Assembly (NCBI RefSeq): GCF_015319355.1
Contig: NZ_JADILU010000002.1
Span: 1 to 64,000, forward strand
DNA: 64,000 bases
Reading direction: 5' to 3'
DNA from: Psychroserpens luteus
GTDB taxonomy: Bacteria > Bacteroidota > Bacteroidia > Flavobacteriales > Flavobacteriaceae
The notes beneath the pieces were generated by a model, which worked only from the letters and a program-made list of their open reading frames with translations, was not told the DNA's origin and did no database searches. Positions 1-10,443 of this stretch are shown here, one piece after another. Numbering within the stretch: position 1 is the first letter of the stretch; every line of letters begins with the position of its first letter. Position numbers and translations under genes: made by a program.

Positions 1-75
1 TACCATTCCGAACAGAGAAGTTAAGCCCATTTGCGCCGATGGTACTGCATTTGTGGGAGAGTAGGTCGTCGCCTT
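1..75 (+). rRNA. rrf: 5S ribosomal RNA, 3' part (truncated by window edge)
   Basis: The first 75 bases read as the 3' two-thirds of a bacterial 5S rRNA. They include the conserved block around CCGAACAGAGAAGTTAAGCC and the terminal GGGAGAGTAGGTCGTCGCC. The 5' part lies before the window, so an rRNA operon ends here. The exact mature 3' end (about 73-76) cannot be fixed by eye. Confidence 0.95.
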
Positions 76-80
76 TTTTA

Positions 81-117
81 AATCCTCAACATTTATTTGT
101 TGAGGATTTTTTTTGTT
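81..117 (+). terminator. rRNA operon intrinsic terminator
   Basis: AATCCTCAAC at 81-90 pairs with GTTGAGGATT at 99-108 around an 8-base loop and is followed by a run of T. It lies directly after the 5S gene and reads as a strong rho-independent terminator of the rRNA operon. Confidence 0.9.
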
Positions 118-434
118 TTATTTAAATTTGATATATCCTTTACTGGCATTTAGACATTTGTGTTTTGTTTGTAACTTTTTTGTGTTTTTTTTCTAAACTT
201 CTATTCTAGATTTTATTTGAAAACTTCTTCATATTATTCTACATTAGGCATAGCATAATTATCATAATTATAATTAATCTCATTGTCAATATTATGAGGA
301 AACAGAGCGTTTTAAATAGCAAAACATTTTTTCGTCTAATTAAGAACTGTTGAAATCACTAAGAACAATATGTTTATGTTAATATATCAATGTCCTAAAG
401 TTTAACCTTATCAGTTTTATATAAACATATCTTA
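118..434. other. intergenic region without recognisable gene
   Basis: This AT-rich stretch lies between the rRNA terminator and the convergent decayed protease gene. I see no convincing open frame, tRNA or repeat. Confidence 0.5.
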
Positions 435-475
435 AACAAAAGAATGAGATCCTTTTGAGACCTCTTTCTTTTGTT
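435..475 (-). terminator. degenerate terminator hairpin of the broken protease gene
   Basis: The inverted repeat 435-451 / 456-475 has two mismatches and lies just past the stop of the minus-strand pseudogene. Read on the minus strand it contains AAAGAGGTCTCA, the same core as the perfect terminator at 57536-57567 behind the intact paralogue. The two loci therefore share ancestry past the stop codon. Confidence 0.6.
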
Positions 476-487
476 ATTATAGATTTA

Positions 488-2829
488 CTATTGTTTAATG
501 ACTCGGATTGTATTTGTTTGATTCTCGATGTATATTCTTATAATATAAACTCCTACCTGAACATTAGAAATGTCAATATTTTGAATAGTATTTTGACCGT
601 CTTTACATATAATACCTTGACCTAAAACATTAAACACCTCGACTTTATCAATAGCTCTTGATGATTTTATTGTCAATATATCTTAACTGGGTTAGGATAA
701 TATATAAAGCCTTCAAATGTATTGTGTTCAAGACCTAAGCTGCTTGGTGACCTAGCACAAATATTAAAGTTTCCTTTAAAGTCATAACCAAATTCCCATA
801 CATGTATAAGTAATACTTCTCCTGATGTTCTTCCTATAATAGTTACATTAGAGAATAAATCGTCACCATTATTATTATCACAAGCAATTTCGATCAAAGC
901 TCCAGACGATCCAGAGTAAACTTCCATAACGGTATCAAAAATAGGATAATCATCAGCAAGAGAGGTCTCAATGGTGAGATTGCCTGAGGATGGCACCAGG
1001 ACTTTAAACCATACATCTTCAGCAGGATCAAAACTAGAGCATGAAGCTTAATTGTCATTTTCAATAGAATTGGTAGCTCCTGCATTTGTAGCAGTAACAA
1101 TAGTTTCACAAACTGTGTTACCCACTGGTAAATTCATACCACCATCGATTTCATCATTATCTGGAGGACATTCAGATGAATTTCCGTCGTCTTCTATGAC
1201 TACTATCGTAATACTCAAATTTCCTGTAGAGTTCCAAAAGCCATCTCGTCTTACAAAATAGGTGGTTGTGGTGATAATGTTATACTAAATCCTGTTCCGA
1301 TAGGACTATCGGTTTCCACGTTAACATCGAAAGGGAAAATATATTCCGAAATACATGAGGTCTCATTATACCACTGAATATTAGCATCCGTACCATTAAT
1401 GCCACTCGAAGCAGTCAAAGTTGTTGAGTTACCTATGCATATCGTATAGTAACTAGCAGAAACGACTTCTAGTGCTGTGGACTTTATACATGGTTCCAAG
1501 GTAAATGGAGTGCTTTGTATTTGGTCATCTGAAACAAAAATAGTACCGAACTCATCAGTGAGGGAATATCCTTCACCTAAATCACAGCATACACTATCTC
1601 CATTAGCATCGTATATGGTAAAATTATAAGTACCATCTGGAATACAAAATGTTTCTTCATAATCTAAATTTGCATATTCTGATGGAATACCATGTGCATC
1701 ATTGTAGCCTCCTAAGTATGGACCACCTGATTGAATGATATCAACACTAGCATTTTTTATATCCCAACTGATATCTTGAGGGAATTCATCAAAATTAATT
1801 AATAAGGTCATTGCTCTATTTGATTCTCCAGGACACGATGGGTCTTGTGTATCATAATTGTAGGCAAGCCCTTGAGAACTGACAATTAATTCTCTACCTC
1901 CCAAATAAGATTCAAACGTTGTTCTCATTCTCTGTTTTTGCCCCTCAGTAAATAAATTTCTACAATCATCATTAGAGTAATCCATGTAGTTTTGTACCAT
2001 ATCTATTGAGCCACAAGATTCCAATCCTATTTGACAACCATAATTAGGATTACTAGTATTTGGAGTGTCGGAAACCAAGTCATCATCACCAGAACTAGGG
2101 GCATTAACACTCCAAGTATGTAATAGACTCAAACAATGCCCAACTTCATGTGTTGCTGATCGACCCTTGTTATTCGGATTTACATTTCCAGTACTTCCAC
2201 CAACCCAAAATAGTCAACGTAAATTCCATTGATAGGATTATCAGGATTATTATAATCTGGATACGTTGCGAATCCTGCTTGCGAAGGAAGATTAGCAATC
2301 CAAAAGTTTAAATAAGAACCAGAAGGCCAGCCATCTTTATCACCATAATCTGAATCAGAAATATAAGCTCTACCTTGACTATCAACAACTGAAATATCTG
2401 TTGCAGTATAGGTTCGTGTAATTGCAGTAGTCGGAAAGCCACAAGGGTCATATTTTGCAAGGACAAATTCAATTTCAGTATCAATAGCTTGTGGCCAAAT
2501 GTCATCAGCATCGGTGTTTTAGCTTCTAAAATCTTGATTTAGAACATCAATTTGTACCTGGATAAGTTCGTCTGATATATTTCCCCATCATCATGATAAA
2601 CGACATGCACCACAACAGGTATGGTAATCACTCCACTTATAGATTTTAAATTCGGGTTTTCTACTAAATGTTTTATTTTTTCTTCTCTCAACCTTATCTT
2701 CTCTTTGAGGTTCGGATCTTTTTTTAATTGTTCTCTATGAATTATATTGGTCGCACAAGGTTCTTGAGCAAATGCTAGTTGAGTTAAACAGAGGCCAAGG
2801 AATAGCGAAAAAAGTAAAGATTTACACAT
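488..2829 (-). pseudogene. decayed secreted M43-type (pappalysin-like) metalloprotease with type IX sorting domain
   Basis: Fragments in different minus-strand frames read in order as one exported protein. A signal peptide (MCKSLLFSLFLGLCL...) and propeptide with IPVVVHVVYHDDGE come first. A catalytic region follows, with HEVGHCLSLLHTW near 2115-2150 and the Met-turn-like MVQNYMDYSNDDCRNLFT. A long C-terminal part ends in a YPNPVK sorting domain finishing IRVIKQ. Breaks visible by eye: one-base losses near 2587 (GGGGAAATA), near 2208 (an A run) and near 675 (VK-D missing); a frame change near 1262; stops in frame near 2520 and at about 1049 (TAA where the paralogue has GAA). The C-terminal 250 residues match the end of the intact protein at 54764-57523. 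Two of the indels are in short homopolymers, so sequencing error could explain some of them, but not the two nonsense codons as well. Confidence 0.85.
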
Positions 2830-3125
2830 GTGTTTTTGATGATTAGTTGATGATATTAATAGCTTATATGTGTTATGACTAACACATTACTAAATTAAAC
2901 AACACTTTGTCATTTGTCAATCATATGATAATGTGTAATTTGGTTTTATACCAAACGATATTTGAGACTAAGTTCTTATCATACTATCGATTACGATAAT
3001 ATTTAATAATATTTGGAAGTACATTAAAAAAAAAGTGAGCTTAGAAACATCTTGTTATGTGTATTTGCTACATAACTCTTATAATTTTTTTAGTATTATT
3101 GGATGTTTCTCTATAAGAAGGGTTA
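2830..3125. other. intergenic region upstream of the broken protease gene
   Basis: These 296 bases should hold the promoter of the minus-strand protease remnant and the 3' flank of the DUF6095-like gene. I see no clear TAnnTTTG element, hairpin terminator or open frame. Confidence 0.4.
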
Positions 3126-3359
3126 CTATTTAAACATACTGTCCATGACTGTTTTTAAACCTTTAAAGGCAAAATAGATGGCTAGAATACAGAATATTGA
3201 AGCAACAATTAGAATAGGGATATAAAGTGGTTTTTCTGAATTACTCAATGCCACATAAAAAAGGGTAGGACCTAGAAACATTAAAACTAAAGATATTCCC
3301 ATGGTTTTAATTCCTATTACAAGTAAGTCTTTATTTGTTCTTTTGGTTTCAGTTTCCAT
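3126..3359 (-). CDS. small two-TM membrane protein, DUF6095-like
   Basis: A 77-residue protein with a short polar N-terminus and two hydrophobic segments (about 14-37 and 45-66), ending KGLKTVMDSMFK. From memory it resembles the flavobacterial DUF6095 family, whose function is not known to me. It overlaps the 3' end of murQ upstream by 11 bases, so the two are co-transcribed and probably translationally coupled. That hints at a link with cell-wall amino sugar recycling, but only by context. The hydrophobic segments show it sits in the inner membrane; nothing catalytic is visible. Confidence 0.8.
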   Translation of the reverse strand: METETKRTNKDLLVIGIKTMGISLVLMFLGPTLFYVALSNSEKPLYIPILIVASIFCILAIYFAFKGLKTVMDSMFK

Positions 3360-4167
3360 TGCTATAATTTTGTATCACAGTTCTTACGTTTTTATGTTTT
3401 TCTAACAAACTCTGAGCTTCTTCAAAACTAATATTTAATTCTTTTACAAGCATTTTGATACCTCTATCAACCAACTTGTTATTGCTCAATTGCATGTCTA
3501 CCATTTTGTTGCCTTTTACTTTATTCAACTTAATCATGGTAGATGTAGAAATCATATTAAGCACTAATTTTTGAGCTGTGCCTGCTTTCATCCGTGAACT
3601 ACCTGTTACGAATTCTGGACCTACGACCACTTCAATGGGAAACTGAGATACCTGAGCTAACGGACTATTTTGATTACAAGTAATACAACCTGTTATAATT
3701 TTATTTAAATTACATTTTTCTAATGCTGCTATTACATAAGGTGTTGTGCCAGAAGCTGCAATACCAATGACAACATCTTTTTCTGAAATATTAAAATCTT
3801 GAAGATCTGTCCATCCTTGGTTTGTTGAGTCTTCGGCAAATTCTACTGCTTTTCTTATAGCTATATCTCCTCCAGCTATAAGGCCAACAACTAGATCGTG
3901 AGAAACTCCAAAAGTTGGAGGGCATTCTGAAGCATCTAAAATGCCTAGTCTACCACTGGTTCCAGCACCAATGTAGAATAATCTTCCACCTGTTTTTAGT
4001 TTAGATACTATTTGTTCTATTAGTAATTCAATTTGTGGAATTGCTTTTTCTATAGCCAAAGGCACAGATTTGTCCTCAGTATTCATATTGGTCAATAATT
4101 CATTTATAGTCATTTTTTCTAAATGATTATAATTTGAATCTTGCTCAGTAGTTTTTGTGAATTTCAT
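3349..4167 (-). CDS. murQ: N-acetylmuramic acid 6-phosphate etherase
   Basis: MurQ cleaves the lactyl ether of MurNAc-6-phosphate to give GlcNAc-6-phosphate and D-lactate during recycling of cell-wall fragments. The 272-residue protein has the SIS-domain signature GAGTSGRLG at 67-75, followed by DASECPPTFG. Glu81 corresponds to the catalytic glutamate of the E. coli enzyme. VTGSSRMKAGTAQK further on is the family's second conserved block. Length is slightly below the usual 300 because the C-terminal helical tail is short. It is first in a two-gene unit with the DUF6095-like membrane protein. The usual partners anmK and murP are not nearby. Confidence 0.95.
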   Translation of the reverse strand: MKFTKTTEQDSNYNHLEKMTINELLTNMNTEDKSVPLAIEKAIPQIELLIEQIVSKLKTGGRLFYIGAGTSGRLGILDASECPPTFGVSHDLVVGLIAGGDIAIRKAVEFAEDSTNQGWTDLQDFNISEKDVVIGIAASGTTPYVIAALEKCNLNKIITGCITCNQNSPLAQVSQFPIEVVVGPEFVTGSSRMKAGTAQKLVLNMISTSTMIKLNKVKGNKMVDMQLSNNKLVDRGIKMLVKELNISFEEAQSLLEKHKNVRTVIQNYSNGN

Positions 4168-4431
4168 AATGTAAAAATAGCTATTTTTTTCTTCTGCGTT
4201 AATGGTAGAAGTGACATCCTCTTACATTTTTGTAAGAGATATAACGGATGACACGACCATTTGTAGTTTTACTACAAAAGGTAACGCCCAAAATAGATAA
4301 CTCTATTGTATAAAAGTCGTTTTAATACTCTAAAAATTTAAAATTAGTTTCGTTAATAGATTTATTTAAAACTATTTATTGACATCAAATATCTATATTA
4401 TTAGGTAAACATTGATGATTTGTTAAAAATA
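4168..4431. other. intergenic region between murQ and icd
   Basis: No gene is visible. A weak -7-like TATTTTTA on the minus strand near 4175-4190 could drive murQ. The rest is AT-rich without clear structure, up to the icd terminator. Confidence 0.35.
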
Positions 4432-4462
4432 TAAAAGCTCCATTTTTTAAGTGGAGCTTTTA
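4432..4462 (-). terminator. icd intrinsic terminator
   Basis: TAAAAGCTCCA (4432-4442) pairs perfectly with TGGAGCTTTTA (4452-4462) around a 9-base loop. It sits 22 bases after the icd stop codon in the minus direction. Confidence 0.85.
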
Positions 4463-4484
4463 AATATTATTAATATAATGAGTG

Positions 4485-6743
<2,259 letters not shown>

Positions 6744-6858
6744 TTAAGCAGTGCGAATATACGAAAAACTAAGGTTTTTTTGAAATGTAAGAAACACATT
6801 AACTTTATTTTTTAAGACGAAAAAAGCTTCATTTGAATATAGGATAAAATCTAGTCAA

Positions 6859-7431
6859 TTAATCAATATTAATTTGGAAAATAGTCAAAAGTCCTAAGGC
6901 GTTTTCTTTTGAAAAATTTGCATCCTTAATTCGGTTATTGTTTGGATTAATACTAAGATTGTATGAGGTTGTAAAATCGACTTTTTCTAATAATGTATTA
7001 TCAAAAATGGTTAGATATAAATCACAGTTATCAAATGAAGAACCACTTAAATTTACATTAGTAAAATCCGTTTGTTCAAGTTTACAGTCTTTAAATATTG
7101 TGTTTTTGAGTTGTAAATTGAAAAAGGAAGATAAATTAAGTTGAGACTTTATAAAGGTCATAGACATTAAAAACGAATTACTGTCATGAAAAGGGAAACC
7201 TAAAAGTTTGCAATTATCAAATATCACATCTTGTAAAGAAGTATTTTTAGCTTTCACCATACTAAAATTACAATCAATAAACACACACTGTATAAAACTG
7301 ATATTGGATATATGAGATTCTGAAAAATCACAATTTATGAATGTGCAATTATCATATTCTGCCTGTAGCAAGTGATCAGTAGAGTAGTTAGTACTTTTGA
7401 AAGTTTTATCACTTATATATGGAAGGTTCAT
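6859..7431 (-). CDS. pentapeptide-repeat protein
   Basis: A 190-residue protein made almost wholly of pentapeptide units with Phe/Leu at the central position and Cys, Asn or Asp around it (CTFINCDF, CVFIDCNF, TIFKDCKL, SSFDNCDL). This predicts a right-handed quadrilateral beta-helix. Length and layout resemble Qnr/MfpA-type DNA-mimic proteins that protect gyrase, and the C-terminus ends GLLTIFQINID as in bacterial single-helix members. The link to gyrase protection is only a family-level analogy. No signal peptide is present, so it is cytosolic. It has its own minus-strand promoter TAACTTTG (7454-7461). Confidence 0.85.
   Translation of the reverse strand: MNLPYISDKTFKSTNYSTDHLLQAEYDNCTFINCDFSESHISNISFIQCVFIDCNFSMVKAKNTSLQDVIFDNCKLLGFPFHDSNSFLMSMTFIKSQLNLSSFFNLQLKNTIFKDCKLEQTDFTNVNLSGSSFDNCDLYLTIFDNTLLEKVDFTTSYNLSINPNNNRIKDANFSKENALGLLTIFQINID
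7392..7399 (+). promoter_or_regulatory. possible plus-strand promoter for a short transcript
   Basis: TACTTTTG matches the TAnnTTTG consensus. It lies inside the 5' end of the opposite-strand pentapeptide gene, about 60 bases before a 39-codon open frame. A chance match is quite possible in this AT-rich DNA. Confidence 0.3.
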
Positions 7432-7453
7432 AGGTAAGTTGGTTTTGAGAAAC

Positions 7454-7461
7454 CAAAGTTA
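7454..7461 (-). promoter_or_regulatory. -7 element of pentapeptide gene
   Basis: On the minus strand these bases read TAACTTTG, matching TAnnTTTG. The start codon follows 22 bases later, giving a short leader. Confidence 0.55.
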
Positions 7462-7580
7462 TGAAAAAGTGTGAGACGCCAACCTTTGTTGAAATTAGTT
7501 TAATTAATGATTTTGAATCAGTTTTTAGCTCTTCAAAACGAGATCTCACTAAAAAACAAAAGCCATATCACTGTAGCTAA
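7461..7580 (+). CDS. possible 39-residue small protein
   Basis: An ATG-initiated frame of 39 codons (starts MKKCETPTFVEI, ends KKQKPYHCS). Its stop codon lies inside the loop of a terminator-like hairpin, and a TACTTTTG promoter candidate precedes it. There is no recognisable family. The arrangement promoter, short frame, hairpin is what a small gene or sRNA would look like, but the frame is short enough to be chance. Confidence 0.25.
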   Translation: MKKCETPTFVEISLINDFESVFSSSKRDLTKKQKPYHCS

Positions 7581-7602
7581 CTACTTTGACATGGCTTTTT
7601 TT
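7558..7602 (+). terminator. terminator-like hairpin in the 7.4-8.2 kb gap
   Basis: AAAAGCCAT (7558-7566) pairs with ATGGCTTTT (7591-7599), with an inner TCA/TGA pairing and a following T run. T-rich flanks occur on both sides, so it could stop transcripts in either direction. No annotated gene clearly uses it. Confidence 0.5.
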
Positions 7603-7604
7603 GA

Positions 7605-8174
7605 AATAGCTTTACATGACCTATTTAACATTGCTGCTAAAATTAAGACAACTTAACTACTGTTCTTGTGTCTTTTTCAGTTCAAGTATCCACTAAATCA
7701 ATGAAACGGTTCATAACTTTCAAAATGTATTGACCTGTTATTACTAGGCTTCGTTTTTAGATTGTTTTTCTTGATGTTTATTGTTTACTATTTTTCACTT
7801 TCATGATAAATAGAACAATAACATTGCTCTTCCTTTTCACATTCACTTTCGGTTCTGCTACTTTTTCTAAGCTTTCTATTTAAAATTCTATTACCTGCTT
7901 GCACATTTAATATAATTTAAACTTCATGATTTTATAGTTACATGTTCATACATGTATTTTCTAAAACCTCAAAAAACAATACTATATAAAGAATAAATCT
8001 TTATTACAATTTAACATCAATTTGAAAGTATATTCAAAAACAAACTAAGTTTGTTGTTAATTGTTTAGTAAATGTAAGTTTTTGTTTGGGAATTCCAAAT
8101 TTATATGAAGTTTAGATATTCACATTTTATGAACTGTAGTTATTAACTTTTGTTAATAACGTGTAGATATGTAA
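7605..8174. other. long intergenic region upstream of the rplS terminator
   Basis: No convincing gene is seen. The only structure is a perfect 9-bp inverted repeat GTTATTAAC/GTTAATAAC (8139-8147, 8152-8160) with a 4-base loop and no T tail. The stretch is unusually long for this gene-dense region and may be the remnant of a lost gene. Confidence 0.4.
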
Positions 8175-8204
8175 AAAGCCTTGACATTTAATTGTCAAGG
8201 CTTT
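8175..8204 (-). terminator. rplS terminator
   Basis: AAAGCCTTGACA (8175-8186) pairs with TGTCAAGGCTTT (8193-8204). On the minus strand it is followed by a T-rich tail, 23 bases past the rplS stop. Confidence 0.85.
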
Positions 8205-8226
8205 ATAAATTTTATGTAGTCGAAAC

Positions 8227-8577
8227 TTATTTTCTTCTAACTTCTTTAATTCTAGCTTTCTTACCAGTAAGACCTCTAAAGTAAAAGATTCTTGCTCTTC
8301 TAACTTTACCTCTTTTGTTAACTTCAATTTTTTGAAGTGCAGGTAAATTAATTGGGAAGATACGCTCAACACCAACTGTACCAGACATTTTTCTAATTGT
8401 GAATGTTTGAGAAGAACCAGCTCCTTTAACTTGTAATACCACACCTTTAAAAAACTGTGTACGTACTTTTTCACCTTCTCTAATTTCGTAATACACTGTT
8501 AATGTATCACCAGCTCCAAATGCTGGAAAATCTTTTTTTGTTACAAATTCGTCTTGTACAAATTTAACTAAACTCAT
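8227..8577 (-). CDS. rplS: 50S ribosomal protein L19
   Basis: L19 sits at the 30S-50S interface. The 116-residue protein has the expected family length and blocks: FPAFGAGDTLTVYYEIREGEK, the RTQFFKGVVLQ strand, TFTIRKMSGTVGVERIFPINLP and the basic tail KRGKVRRARIFYFRGLTGKKARIKE. It is preceded by a TATCTTTG promoter on the minus strand with a leader of about 70 bases. In many bacteria rplS directly follows trmD; here two unrelated genes lie between them. Confidence 0.97.
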   Translation of the reverse strand: MSLVKFVQDEFVTKKDFPAFGAGDTLTVYYEIREGEKVRTQFFKGVVLQVKGAGSSQTFTIRKMSGTVGVERIFPINLPALQKIEVNKRGKVRRARIFYFRGLTGKKARIKEVRRK

Positions 8578-8650
8578 TTTATACTATTTATAATGATTGT
8601 TTCAAATCAACATTCGCGATTCTCGCCAGAGGTTAATCCAAAAGTGGGTG

Positions 8651-8658
8651 CAAAGATA
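8651..8658 (-). promoter_or_regulatory. rplS promoter -7 element
   Basis: The minus strand reads TATCTTTG followed by C, a clean TAnnTTTG match about 75 bases before the rplS ATG. It gives rplS its own transcription start, separate from trmD. Confidence 0.7.
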
Positions 8659-8699
8659 GTTAATAATTGATAATGGACAATTAATAGTTAATTTTTTTT

Positions 8700-8794
8700 G
8701 GGTGTTCCGTTACTACGCTTTTTTGCTTCGTAACGTCAGGCTTTCAGCAGTCGCTCTCTACGAGGAGCTCCAACAATGCTTCAATCCTTAACAC
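8700..8794. repeat. REP-like GC-richer intergenic element
   Basis: The stretch GGGTGTTCCGTTACTACGC... through CAATCCTTAACAC is richer in C+G than its surroundings. It contains a hairpin, CGTTAC (8708-8713) with GTAACG (8730-8735), and a second short GCTC/GAGC pairing. The pattern GGGTGTTCC...AATCCTTAAC recalls a dispersed repeat I have seen between genes of many Flavobacteriaceae. Only one copy is in the window, so the family assignment is from memory. Confidence 0.5.
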
Positions 8795-8883
8795 GAGTTT
8801 TGTATGACTCTAGGTCTTATTCTAAATTAGAAAACAATAAGACGTAACCTATCATCTTTAATATTTCGGTTTAATGATTTAGT

Positions 8884-9201
8884 TTAAGATTCTCCCTTTT
8901 TTAAGTCATTTACTACAAAGAGTAATAAACCTACACAGAACATGCCATACGTTATACCACTAACAATATTCGCAATAACATTGATTTGTATATATGTTTC
9001 TACATCATATCGCCCAGCAATTAAACTTAGAAAGATGTCGCCCAAATTAAATATAAAGGCAGAAATACTACCAATTAAAACTAATATTGTCGCGGTTGAT
9101 TTTACTTTATTATGTAATAGGATACTTGCAATAACTACAATTATACTTGTAATAATGTAAATTACAGTACTTGCTGCATAAAGATATTCGTAGCTTTCCA
9201 T
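8884..9201 (-). CDS. small integral membrane protein of unknown function
   Basis: A 105-residue protein with three to four hydrophobic segments (about 8-28, 35-60, 70-97) and a charged C-terminal tail NDLKKGES. I do not recognise the family. It follows the unknown gene at 9213-9695 by 11 bases on the same strand, so the two form a small unit between trmD and rplS. There is no signal peptide beyond the first membrane segment. Function cannot be inferred, though a small membrane protein beside a small soluble one would fit an immunity or accessory pair. Confidence 0.7.
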   Translation of the reverse strand: MESYEYLYAASTVIYIITSIIVVIASILLHNKVKSTATILVLIGSISAFIFNLGDIFLSLIAGRYDVETYIQINVIANIVSGITYGMFCVGLLLFVVNDLKKGES

Positions 9202-9212
9202 AGTTTAAATAT

Positions 9213-9695
9213 TTAGTCTTCCAATAAGCCTGGAAGATATTTTTTTAGAACTAATTTTTCAGTTTTAGTACTTTTCCATATCTCTATGGAATAGTAATCA
9301 TCTCCAGAATCTCCAATAACGCTATCTAGGTTAGCATAATAAATTCTTAGTCTATAATTATCTGGTTCAAGTTTTATTTCTAATTCTATTTCAGAGTTAG
9401 GACAATCTAATAATTGTAAATAACCTGAATCTATTTTTATTCCTATCTCTACAATATGATCATATTTAGTTTCATCATATTTTTGATTTTCGGAGATTAA
9501 TATTCTTAATTCACCTGTAATATCACCATAAGAAGCGGTTCGTATGCCCAAAATTCTATTTTCAATAGCTATTCTATCCTTGTGAGCCTCATCAGTCCAA
9601 AATGTATCACTGTTGGTATTCTTACTCGAATTTTTATCACAAATATAGAATTGATGATAGCTTGTATAAAAATTAAATTGATATGTTGATATCAT
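9213..9695 (-). CDS. unknown 160-residue cytosolic protein with a trmD-like C-terminal tail
   Basis: No signal peptide or membrane segment is visible. The protein looks beta-rich and acidic, reminiscent in composition of immunity-type or ComJ-type small proteins, but I cannot name a family. Its last residues, KKYLPGLLED, closely resemble the end of the adjacent TrmD ([10 protein letters not shown]). The DNA over the last 38 bases is also nearly the same as the trmD 3' end (about 9209-9247 versus 9701-9738). It starts only 7 bases after the trmD stop on the same strand. This suggests insertion of foreign DNA at the trmD 3' end with duplication of that end. Confidence 0.75.
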   Translation of the reverse strand: MISTYQFNFYTSYHQFYICDKNSSKNTNSDTFWTDEAHKDRIAIENRILGIRTASYGDITGELRILISENQKYDETKYDHIVEIGIKIDSGYLQLLDCPNSEIELEIKLEPDNYRLRIYYANLDSVIGDSGDDYYSIEIWKSTKTEKLVLKKYLPGLLED

Positions 9696-9702
9696 AAATT
9701 AT

Positions 9703-10380
9703 TTAATCTTCCAATAAGTCTGGACGAAGTTTTTTAGTCCTCTCATAAGCTTGTTCTTCTCGCCATTTCTCGATTTCAGGAAAATTTCCGCTAAATAAAA
9801 CCTCAGGAACTTTCATTCCATCATACTCTCTAGGCTTTGTATAAATAGGAGGAGCTAGCAATCCATCTTGAAAAGAATCGGTCAATGCAGAAGTCTCATT
9901 ACCTAAAACACCAGGTATTAATCTTATAATGGCATCACATAATACTGCAGCGCCTAATTCGCCACCAGATAATACATAATCACCAATGGAGATTTCTCTA
10001 GTCATAAACTTATCACGAACGCGTTGATCTACACCTTTATAATGACCGCAAAGAATAATAATATTTTCTTTGAGTGAAACTTGATTGGCAATACCTTGAT
10101 TAAGTCGTTCACCATCTGGAGTCATATAAATAATCTCATCGTAGTCACGCTCACTTTGTAATTTGGTAATGCACTTGTCTATAGGCTCAATCATCATCAC
10201 CATACCTGCACCACCTCCAAATTGTGTATCGTCAACAGATTTGTAACCACCAGTTGCAAAATCTCTTAGGTTGTGAAAATGTACACTCACTAAATTAGCT
10301 TCAATAGCGCGTTTTAAAATAGAAGCTTCAAATGGGCTTTTAAGTAATTCTGGTAATACTGTTATGATGTCTATGCGCAT
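9703..10380 (-). CDS. trmD: tRNA (guanine-N1)-methyltransferase, G37
   Basis: TrmD methylates N1 of G37 in tRNAs reading C/G-starting codons and prevents +1 frameshifting. At 225 residues it is full length. SPOUT-fold hallmarks are present: [13 protein letters not shown] at the N-terminus, [13 protein letters not shown], the knot region [12 protein letters not shown] and [12 protein letters not shown], then [25 protein letters not shown] promoter (10400-10407) lies about 20 bases upstream of the ATG, so the leader is short. The gene ends in a region duplicated on the next gene downstream. Confidence 0.97.
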   Translation of the reverse strand: MRIDIITVLPELLKSPFEASILKRAIEANLVSVHFHNLRDFATGGYKSVDDTQFGGGAGMVMMIEPIDKCITKLQSERDYDEIIYMTPDGERLNQGIANQVSLKENIIILCGHYKGVDQRVRDKFMTREISIGDYVLSGGELGAAVLCDAIIRLIPGVLGNETSALTDSFQDGLLAPPIYTKPREYDGMKVPEVLFSGNFPEIEKWREEQAYERTKKLRPDLLED

Positions 10381-10399
10381 TGTTAATGATTTTGGATTG

Positions 10400-10407
10400 C
10401 AAAGATA
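10400..10407 (-). promoter_or_regulatory. trmD promoter -7 element
   Basis: The minus strand reads TATCTTTG then C. The start codon of trmD is 20 bases downstream, implying a leader of roughly 12-15 nucleotides. Confidence 0.7.
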
Positions 10408-10443
10408 GATGAATTAAAAGATTATTAGTTGTTCATATATTTC

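Noticed and set aside
673-996. Separate small genes within 488-2829
   Set aside because: The fragments join by single-base shifts into one protease that matches the paralogue at 54764, so they are parts of one pseudogene.
8139-8160. GTTATTAAC/GTTAATAAC hairpin as a terminator
   Set aside because: The stem is almost wholly A-T, has no T tail and the true rplS terminator is at 8175-8204.
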